A stretch of 32,621 nt of DNA, from the IMG/VR virus record IMGVR_UViG_3300015360_000127, positions 1 through 32,621 of that record. One strand, 5' to 3'. Positions 14,287 through 20,092 of the stretch are shown one piece after another (the first letter of the stretch is position 1; every line of letters begins with the position of its first letter). Below the pieces are notes generated by a model. That model saw only the letters and a program-made list of their open reading frames with translations, did not search any database and was not told the DNA's origin. This DNA is from a virus. The position numbers were made by a program, and so were the translations under genes.

Positions 14287-14859
14287 GTGCCGATTCTTCA
14301 CCGCGTACTTTCCATCGTTTTCTCGATCGCCGGCGTTCTTTCCGCCTGTCCCGCAGGTTCCCAGGAGCTGTCTAACGCGCAACTGAACACACTGCGGGCG
14401 TCCATTTTCGCAACACCTGCGGCGGCTGCGCTGCTAGCTGCCGGCGACGTGCCGGGTCTGCGAACATGGTGCAACACGGCAACGGTCACGAGGCGGTGGC
14501 TCCCTGAGGCTGACGCGCTGGCGGTCGAGGAAGCGCCCTCATATACGACATATGATTCCCTCACCCAGGGCAAAAGGGATTCGTGGGTCTTGTTCCTCAA
14601 GACTCCGCGGGACTTTGGCCGCGGCAAAGTACGTCTGTGGGCCGTCGACGTATGGGGCGCGGCGACGGCCGGGAGCAATTCCGAGGCGGTGTTGCTGGCG
14701 GGATCGTCCCTAGCGACAAACGCGCAGGTCGCTATAGGCGGGGTGTCAAAGACGACGGGAACGGTCACGGCGCTGGATGCGACCTACGAAAAGGACATTA
14801 GCGTGCTCGAAGCAACGCTCCTTATCTACCGCGACAACGGGACCATCTGGACGCCTTAG
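14287..14859 (+). CDS. Virion-cluster protein with an added lipoprotein-type signal (190 aa)
   Basis: Residues 29-190 resemble a common phage structural protein that normally begins with an LSNAQLNTLRASI-like segment and includes WLPEADALAVEE-like and YDSLTQGKRDSWVLFL-like motifs. Here an extra N-terminus precedes it: a basic start (MPILHR), a hydrophobic core (VLSIVFSIAGVLSA) and Cys21 in a lipobox-like LSAC. This looks like a bacterial lipoprotein export signal. The GTG at 14287 has GGAG upstream; I see no usable later start near the normal family start. Either the protein is exported and anchored, for instance as a superinfection-exclusion factor, or the N-terminus is an insertion into a structural protein. 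Confidence 0.75.
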   Translation: MPILHRVLSIVFSIAGVLSACPAGSQELSNAQLNTLRASIFATPAAAALLAAGDVPGLRTWCNTATVTRRWLPEADALAVEEAPSYTTYDSLTQGKRDSWVLFLKTPRDFGRGKVRLWAVDVWGAATAGSNSEAVLLAGSSLATNAQVAIGGVSKTTGTVTALDATYEKDISVLEATLLIYRDNGTIWTP

Positions 14860-14862
14860 ACA

Positions 14863-15252
14863 ATGCCCAAAACTCTAGTAGGGACGGCACTCGTATCGTC
14901 GGCGGCCAACACGGCCGGGTCCACGGTGCGCGCGCGCGTTAGCGTTGACGCAGTCGACGGCGGAATGATCACGATGAGGATCACAAACGGAGGCACAGGT
15001 CCAACTCTACCATGCACCGGGAGAGTGTTCATCGCGCACAAACAGGCATCGATGCCAGCGACCGCGGGGGAGGGTACCGGCGACGGCGCATGGAAACAGG
15101 TAGCGGAATTCGGAGGCGGGTCGGTCGCTAGCGTGTCCACTCGATTCGCCTACCGCTTTGGCCCGGAGGTGGCTTATGCCCAGGTCGAGTTTACGGGCAA
15201 CACTGGGCAGAGCGTGACGGTCGAGGCGCACGTAACGACGTTCGTGTTCTGA
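14863..15252 (+). CDS. Unknown virion-cluster protein, beta-rich (129 aa)
   Basis: The protein has alternating small and hydrophobic residues (ARVSVDAVDGGMITMRITNG, EVAYAQVEFTGNTGQSVTVE), typical of a beta-sandwich virion protein, and no membrane segment. The ATG at 14863 lies three bases after the preceding stop, with no clear ribosome binding site of its own, so it is probably coupled. Its position between small structural genes and the LamG-like protein suggests a virion component. I do not recognise a specific family. Confidence 0.72.
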   Translation: MPKTLVGTALVSSAANTAGSTVRARVSVDAVDGGMITMRITNGGTGPTLPCTGRVFIAHKQASMPATAGEGTGDGAWKQVAEFGGGSVASVSTRFAYRFGPEVAYAQVEFTGNTGQSVTVEAHVTTFVF

Positions 15253-15259
15253 CAAAAAC

Positions 15260-16900
15260 ATGGCTTTGCGCATTGTCCGTGTAGACCGAGTCTCGCTCCC
15301 GCAGGACCACGTCGATCCGAACCCGGAATGGGTTTATGACGGGCTATCCTCTCTGCTCGTGCAGCGGGGCGGCGGCGGCACGGTAGTGGATGTCGTGCAG
15401 CGATTATCAGGCGGCGTGTACACGTCCATAACGTCACGCCGGATTGCCGCTGGCGGCGCCATAAGCAACCAGTCCACCGGTACCGGGTGGGTCGACTTCC
15501 CGGGCATTTGCCAATCCCAAACGTTTTCCCGAATCGCTATCGTTTTCGTGAATTCGCTTTCCAGCTCCAACGTGATATCGACGAGCGCGGCCTCGGCCGA
15601 AAACGGCAGCGCGCTGTGGCGGATCACAAGTTCCGGCGAAATGGACTTGGTAAAGGGCCAAGTCATCGCACTCGGCACTTCCTCTGGCGCCGCGTTGGGG
15701 GTGAATACTGACTGCGTCCTCGGCGTGACGTACGACGGCGCTACGGTCAAATTTTACCGCGACGGGCGGCTGTTGTCCTCGGCTACATCGACGCAGACGT
15801 TCACGGTCGAGTCATCCGGGCGGCTCTTCGCGGCCGGTGGTGGAACCAACTCGTTTAACGGCGCTATAGGGCTGCACGCCGACTTTTCGACGGCCCTTGG
15901 CGAGGACGATATGCGCGCCATCACTGCGCGCCCGTCGATCCTGTTCGAACCGGAGGCTGTCTACACCTATTACGTGGCGTCCTCCGTGACGCCGGTCACG
16001 TCGGATATTGACGCATCCTATATCGTGCAGTCGTCGGTTTCGGCAGACGCCTCATCGGCGTTCGCGGTCATCGCCGCTGTGTCCGCGGACTCTGCGGCAG
16101 TGTACGTGCTGCGTGGGTCGGTTTCGGCAGACGCCTCATCGGCGTTCGCGGTCATCGCCGCTGTGTCCGCGGACTCTGCGGCAGTGTACGTGCTGCGTGG
16201 GTCGGTTTCGGCAGACGCCTCTGCCAGCTACTCTGTCCGCGCGGCGGTCGTGGCAGATTCATCCGCGGCCTATTCGGTCAGGGCTCAGGCGTCCGCCGAC
16301 CTCGCGCCGGAGTTCCTCGTCCGCGCGTCCGCACAAGCGGACCAGGCAGCATCGTTCTCCGTGCGTTCGTCAGAGCAGGCGGACCGGTCCGCCGCCTACG
16401 TCGTGCTCACATCAGCCGTATCTGACGTGTCTGCGGCCTATGCGGTGCGCGGCGCAGCTCAGGCAGACGCATCTAGCTCATATGCTATTCGCGCAGCAGC
16501 GCTATCCGACCTGACCGGACTTTTTGAACTACTGACTGCTGGCGTTGCCATCAGCGACATCTCCGCGGAATTCGGCGTTCGGGGCGCGGCGCAGTCTGAC
16601 TTGGTCGCCGAGTTTTCGGCGCGCACATCAGCGCAGGCGGACCGGTCCGTCGACTACGTCGTGCGCGCGGCAGCGGCGGGTGACCTAGCCGGGTCGTACA
16701 ATGTCCTCAACGTCTCGCCGGCATCAGCCGATATCGTCGCCGGGTGGGCCATCGCCGGCACCGCGGCATTGGGTCTGGTCGCATCCTACTCAGTGGGCGA
16801 CGTGCTCGCGCAGGCATCTCCCGGTTACACTGCAGGCGGCCCGCAGGAGCCGCGCGCCGCCTATCTCCGCCCGCCTCGTTTTCTGGAGCGCAACCAATGA
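15260..16900 (+). CDS. Repeat-rich virion protein with N-terminal LamG-like domain (546 aa)
   Basis: Residues of about 30-225 resemble a concanavalin/LamG-like sandwich (VLGVTYDGATVKFYRDGRLL, FNGAIGLHADFSTALGEDDM), often used for sugar or surface binding. From about residue 250 to 515 the protein is a run of about nineteen 14-residue units of the form 'D-x-x-A-x-Tyr/Phe-x-Val-Arg-x-x-x-x-A/S', such as DSSAAYSVRAQASA; two units have 16 residues. A short Pro-rich end follows. This probably forms an elongated beta stack or stalk on the head or neck. The ATG at 15260 follows the preceding stop by seven bases. Two units are duplicated exactly at DNA level (16033-16200). Its stop overlaps the next start (ATGA). 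Confidence 0.78.
   Translation: MALRIVRVDRVSLPQDHVDPNPEWVYDGLSSLLVQRGGGGTVVDVVQRLSGGVYTSITSRRIAAGGAISNQSTGTGWVDFPGICQSQTFSRIAIVFVNSLSSSNVISTSAASAENGSALWRITSSGEMDLVKGQVIALGTSSGAALGVNTDCVLGVTYDGATVKFYRDGRLLSSATSTQTFTVESSGRLFAAGGGTNSFNGAIGLHADFSTALGEDDMRAITARPSILFEPEAVYTYYVASSVTPVTSDIDASYIVQSSVSADASSAFAVIAAVSADSAAVYVLRGSVSADASSAFAVIAAVSADSAAVYVLRGSVSADASASYSVRAAVVADSSAAYSVRAQASADLAPEFLVRASAQADQAASFSVRSSEQADRSAAYVVLTSAVSDVSAAYAVRGAAQADASSSYAIRAAALSDLTGLFELLTAGVAISDISAEFGVRGAAQSDLVAEFSARTSAQADRSVDYVVRAAAAGDLAGSYNVLNVSPASADIVAGWAIAGTAALGLVASYSVGDVLAQASPGYTAGGPQEPRAAYLRPPRFLERNQ
16033..16221 (+). repeat. 84-bp perfect tandem duplication plus a partial third copy
   Basis: The 84-base unit at 16033-16116 is repeated exactly at 16117-16200, and its first 21 bases appear again at 16201-16221 before the sequence diverges. 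Eighty-four bases equal 28 codons, two of the protein's 14-residue units, so the duplication keeps the frame. Perfect identity, including third codon positions, points to a recent event by slippage or recombination and to a length that may vary between isolates. Confidence 0.95.
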
Positions 16901-17610
16901 TTACCAGATTCGACCCGTTGGAGCCGGACGAGGAACGGAACGTCGCGTTCGATTTTGCGAAAAACGGCGGGCTCGTCTCAGTTTCCGCGCCGACCATCAC
17001 CGTCTCAGTGCTGTCCGGAACAGATGCTACGCCCGGCGCGTCGCTGGTCGGGTCACCTGCCGTCGCTGGCGCCGTCGTCAGGCAGAGGGTCCGCGGACGA
17101 CTAGACGGAGTGGAGTACGTGATCGAATGCCGTGTATCGGCGGCATCCGGCATCTACACGATTAATTCCCTTTTGCCCGTGCGCGTTGGCCCAGTGGCGT
17201 CCGGTCTGCTCCCTCGGTATTGCAGCGAGGCGCAATTCGTCGCGCGTTTCGGCGCCGACGAGCTCGATGACCTACTCCGCTACGGCAGCGGGTATGCCTC
17301 TGCCGAGAACGACTCGGCGAGCATGATCGACGGGTACATATCCGTCCGCTACACGCTCCCCCTCGTCTACGTCCCGGCGCTCGTAATGGGGCTAACAGCG
17401 GACATAGCTAGGTTTAAGCTATGGGACAAACGCGCGCCGGATGAGGTGCGGAAACGATACGAGGACGCCCTCGCTATGCTCAAAGATATCGCCAAGGGGC
17501 TCATCACACTGCCTCCGGACGCATTCGGGGTGCGCGCGACAGTGCAAAGCGCGTTCGGCGGGTTTGCGGATGAGAGACTTTTTACGGCAGTCACCTTGAG
17601 CAGGTATTGA
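16897..17610 (+). CDS. Fusion of a beta-domain protein and a Mu gp36-like (DUF1320) connector protein (237 aa)
   Basis: Residues 1-100 form a beta-sandwich-like domain (FAKNGGLVSVSAPTITVSVL, RLDGVEYVIECRVSA) that in related phages I know as a separate gene product. Residues from about 105 to the end match Mu gp36/DUF1320, a head-tail connection protein: RYCSEAQFVARFGADELDDL, IDGYISVRYTLPLVYVP, VMGLTADIARFKLWDKRAPD and VRKRYEDALAMLKDIAKG. The ATG at 16897 overlaps the previous stop (ATGA); the frame is open further upstream, but only inside the previous gene. The next gene (gpG-like) starts two bases after the stop, as expected for the connector block. Confidence 0.8.
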   Translation: MITRFDPLEPDEERNVAFDFAKNGGLVSVSAPTITVSVLSGTDATPGASLVGSPAVAGAVVRQRVRGRLDGVEYVIECRVSAASGIYTINSLLPVRVGPVASGLLPRYCSEAQFVARFGADELDDLLRYGSGYASAENDSASMIDGYISVRYTLPLVYVPALVMGLTADIARFKLWDKRAPDEVRKRYEDALAMLKDIAKGLITLPPDAFGVRATVQSAFGGFADERLFTAVTLSRY

Positions 17611-17611
17611 C

Positions 17612-18127
17612 ATGGCCAGTTTTTTAACACTGCAACTCACATCAAAAATGGCCGAGGAACGGATGCAAGCTATGATTGCCGCGGGGACGTCTACCGGGGC
17701 ATTCGAGACTGTCGGCCAAACGCTCGTTACGCAAATCCAGTTGGGATTCAAATTCGGGCGGGAGCCATGGGGGGCGCCGTGGGAGAAACTGAAGTGCAGG
17801 AAGGGCGGGAGCCCACTCCGGGATACGGGTTTGCTACGGTCGTCTATCGTCTCGAAAGCGGACAAGTCAGGCGTCACTGTAGGCACCAATAAAATCCAGG
17901 CGCGGGTCCATCAGTTCGGCGCCATCATCAGGCCGGTAAGGGCAAAATTTCTCGCTTTCCAGTGCGGCCCCGACATGCATTTCGCCAAACAGGTGATTAT
18001 CCCGGCGCGGCCGTATTTGCCAATCAGGTCAAACAAAAGCGTCGACCTGCCAGATACGTGGTCGCGCGCCGTCGCCCGGAGACTCCAGTCCTATCTGCTG
18101 CAAGCTGCAAAAAAGCCTGCCTTATAA
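17612..18127 (+). CDS. Phage virion morphogenesis protein, Mu gpG-like (171 aa)
   Basis: This is a tail completion or neck protein of the phage virion morphogenesis family. Visible features are an N-terminal helix, the conserved substrate-like segment with REPWGAPWEKLKCRKGGSPL, RDTGLLRSSI, HQFGAIIRP (the 'His-Gln-x-Gly' motif) and IPARPYLPI, all typical of the family. Length fits. The ATG at 17612 follows the gp36-like stop closely, and the stop overlaps the next ATG by one base (TAATG). It probably sits at the head-tail joint. Confidence 0.88.
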   Translation: MASFLTLQLTSKMAEERMQAMIAAGTSTGAFETVGQTLVTQIQLGFKFGREPWGAPWEKLKCRKGGSPLRDTGLLRSSIVSKADKSGVTVGTNKIQARVHQFGAIIRPVRAKFLAFQCGPDMHFAKQVIIPARPYLPIRSNKSVDLPDTWSRAVARRLQSYLLQAAKKPAL

Positions 18128-18558
18128 TGTTTGCCGAGATCGAACAGGCAATCCTGACCCGCCTCCGGGCGAAGCTCGGACCGCGTATTACCGTCGAGCC
18201 GCTCCGAGAATTGGAGCGGGTCCCGTCGCTGCGCCAACGATCGCCTGCCGCGTTTGTGATCTACGACGGCTACCAGCCCGGCGAACGCATTGCCACTGTG
18301 CCCGGAGTGCAGCAGGTCGTGCTGCAATGGTATGTCGTCGTCGCCGCGCGATCAGCCCTTGGTGGCGGCGAGTCAAACGTCGCGCGAGACGAGGCTGGAG
18401 AACTGTCACGCCTCGTCGCTAAAGCCCTGCTTGGGTTTAGTGTCGGCCCGGGCCAGTATTTGCGGATGGCCGCCGCGTCGGGGGCCGAATACGATGCGGG
18501 TTATTGTCATATTCCACTAGCTTTCACTTGCGCCGTGACCCTCACGGGCGAATCCTAA
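18127..18558 (+). CDS. Mu gp37-like tail terminator/joining protein, DUF1834 (143 aa)
   Basis: The sequence follows the DUF1834/gp37 pattern: an N-terminal helix (MFAEIEQAILTRLRAKLG), a strand with SPAAFVIYDGYQPGE, a central VVLQWYVVVAARSA strand, a helix with DEAGELSRLVAKALLGF, and a final strand (HIPLAFTCAVTL). Proteins of this class cap the tail or join it to the head. The ATG at 18127 shares one base with the previous stop (TAATG), implying coupled translation. The frame is open upstream only as a shadow of the gpG-like gene. Placement just before the tail tube gene supports the call. Confidence 0.82.
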   Translation: MFAEIEQAILTRLRAKLGPRITVEPLRELERVPSLRQRSPAAFVIYDGYQPGERIATVPGVQQVVLQWYVVVAARSALGGGESNVARDEAGELSRLVAKALLGFSVGPGQYLRMAAASGAEYDAGYCHIPLAFTCAVTLTGES

Positions 18559-18570
18559 ACAGAGGCGAAC

Positions 18571-19491
18571 ATGATCGACTATTCATACTTTGGCGTCGGG
18601 CAAATTTACCTCCGCGAGATCGGCGCATCTCTCGGGTTTTTGGAGGTCGGTAACTGCTCGACCTTGACGTTCTCGGTCGCCGAGGAAGAAAAAAAGCTGA
18701 AGGACTACACGGTCTCGGGCGGCGGTACGCGGAATAGCGTTAAGCGCATCGACACAGTGACCGCGGCATTTACTATGCACGACCTCAACGCTGACAACCT
18801 AGCCAGAGCTATGTACGGGGCTACGTCCGTCGTCACCACGTCAGTCGTTAGCGGTGAGTCAGGTCTGGTCTACCCGGGGTCGCTGACGCCATTTCTGTCC
18901 ATCCCAGCGCTGACGCCTGTTCCGACGGTCGTCCCGGCTCAGACGGCCGCAGCCGCGCGCATCAACACCACGGCCTACGCGCTCAACGCTTATATCCTGC
19001 CGGCTTCGGCGAACGGGTTTTACTACAAGGCGACTACGGCCGGCACCTCGGCCGGATCGGTGCCGACGTATCCGGTGGTCATCGGCGCCACCGTCACGGA
19101 CGGCACGGTAGTGTGGACGTGCGCAGGTAAAACGACCCTAGTCGTGAATGTCGATTACGAGGTCCGCGGCGCCGGGATTTTTGCTGTCGCCACGTCCACT
19201 ATTGCGGGCGAGACGTGGACCCTCGGCTACACCCGGGTCGGCGTCGACGTGGTTCAGGCGCTCACGAGCTCGGGGAAAGAATACTCGATGATTTTCGAGG
19301 GGCTCAACGAAGCGCGAAGCGGCAAGCGCACCAAAATCGAGGCATTCCGCGTGAAACCCGGCGCGCTCCAACAATGGGGAGTGATCGGGGAAGAGTATGC
19401 GGGCCTCGAGGTCTCGGCAGAGTTGCTCTCGGACGCAACAAAAACGGGTGCGCTCACGTCGAAGTATTTTCGCATTGACATTGAAAAGTGA
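18571..19491 (+). CDS. Major tail tube protein (306 aa)
   Basis: This protein forms the stacked rings of the tail tube. The N-terminal part (FGVGQIYLREIGASLGFLEV, LTFSVAEEEKKLKDYTVSGG) and the C-terminal part (YSMIFEGLNEARSGKRTKIE, VIGEEYAGLEVSAELLSDAT) match siphovirus tail tube proteins. Between them, residues of about 120-195 form an inserted beta module (YYKATTAGTSAGSVPTYPVV, DGTVVWTCAGKTTL) of the kind that decorates tube surfaces. There is no tail sheath gene next to it, as there would be in a myovirus. GAGGCGAAC precedes the ATG. The stop overlaps the next start (GTGA). Confidence 0.85.
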   Translation: MIDYSYFGVGQIYLREIGASLGFLEVGNCSTLTFSVAEEEKKLKDYTVSGGGTRNSVKRIDTVTAAFTMHDLNADNLARAMYGATSVVTTSVVSGESGLVYPGSLTPFLSIPALTPVPTVVPAQTAAAARINTTAYALNAYILPASANGFYYKATTAGTSAGSVPTYPVVIGATVTDGTVVWTCAGKTTLVVNVDYEVRGAGIFAVATSTIAGETWTLGYTRVGVDVVQALTSSGKEYSMIFEGLNEARSGKRTKIEAFRVKPGALQQWGVIGEEYAGLEVSAELLSDATKTGALTSKYFRIDIEK

Positions 19492-19907
19492 TCGCGGACG
19501 ACCTGAGTATCATCGACCCTCCGCCCTTCGGGTCGGTCGATCTAGGCGATGGGGACGCAACGCATCGAGTCACCATCCGCCCGCTAAAAGTCAAGCAACT
19601 GCCGTCGTTCGCGGCGGCCGTTGCGCCGGTGGCCGAGCAGGTATCGCGCATGATTGGCGAGGGGATCTCGGCGGCGGGCGTGCTGAAACTACTGGCCGAG
19701 CAGACGGAGCATGTTGTCGCTGCGCTATCCTGCGCCACCGGGGCGACGCCCGAGCAGGTCGGAGAGGCGACAATCGAGCAACTCGCAGAGCTGCTGCTCG
19801 CCGTCCTCAACGCCAATCGGGATTTTTTGCGCGGCCGGCTACTGTCGGCCCTCACGACGGCCGCGACGGAACTCGGTGGGGCTGGCCGGACACCATCCAA
19901 TCCCTGA
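19488..19907 (+). CDS. Tail assembly chaperone, short form (139 aa)
   Basis: A helical, acidic protein (RPLKVKQLPSFAAAVAPVAE, VLKLLAEQTEHVVAAL, ATIEQLAELLLAVLNANRDF) lying between the tail tube and tape measure genes, the fixed position of tail assembly chaperones in siphoviruses. It holds the tape measure during tail assembly and is not expected in the finished virion. The GTG at 19488 overlaps the tail tube stop (GTGA). In its 3' part a slippery heptamer allows some ribosomes to shift -1 and make a longer product. Confidence 0.82.
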   Translation: MIADDLSIIDPPPFGSVDLGDGDATHRVTIRPLKVKQLPSFAAAVAPVAEQVSRMIGEGISAAGVLKLLAEQTEHVVAALSCATGATPEQVGEATIEQLAELLLAVLNANRDFLRGRLLSALTTAATELGGAGRTPSNP

Positions 19908-20092
19908 TCGGGGCCGGATGGTCGTTCTCGGAGATCCGAGACCTGACGCTCGCGCAGGTGCGCGGATTCATGGGGGCCGTGGAACGCCGAGAAAGCGAAC
20001 GACGTCTAGGCGACGCAATAGCCGCCCGGATGGCGCAGGCCGAAGGCAAAGACTGGTCGAAGTACGTTAAGGGGCTCTCACGTGGCGGCTGA
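19488..20092 (+). CDS. Tail assembly chaperone, -1 frameshift product (about 201 aa)
   Basis: The -1 frame is open from before the slippery site to the TGA at 20090-20092. Past the end of the short form it encodes a natural-looking domain (WGWPDTIQSLIGAGWSFSEI, RDLTLAQVRGFMGAVERRES, MAQAEGKDWSKYVKG) resembling the downstream partner of frameshifted chaperones in related phages. No good start codon exists at its beginning, so frameshifting is the simplest way to express it. The shift occurs at T-TTT-TTG, 19823-19829. The tape measure start overlaps its end. The G/GT arrangement of lambda is the classical parallel. Confidence 0.75.
19823..19829 (+). promoter_or_regulatory. Programmed -1 ribosomal frameshift site (T TTT TTG)
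   Basis: In the zero frame the codons read GAT TTT TTG, giving the heptamer T_TTT_TTG in the X_XXY_YYZ phase required for a tandem -1 slip. A shift here joins the short chaperone frame to the otherwise startless -1 frame. The following 30 bases are GC-rich (GCGCGGCCGGC) and could form a stimulatory structure, which I did not model. Confidence 0.75.

Noticed and set aside
16033-16221. Repeats considered as a CRISPR array
   Set aside because: The copies are directly adjacent with no spacers and lie inside a coding frame, so they are a gene-internal duplication.
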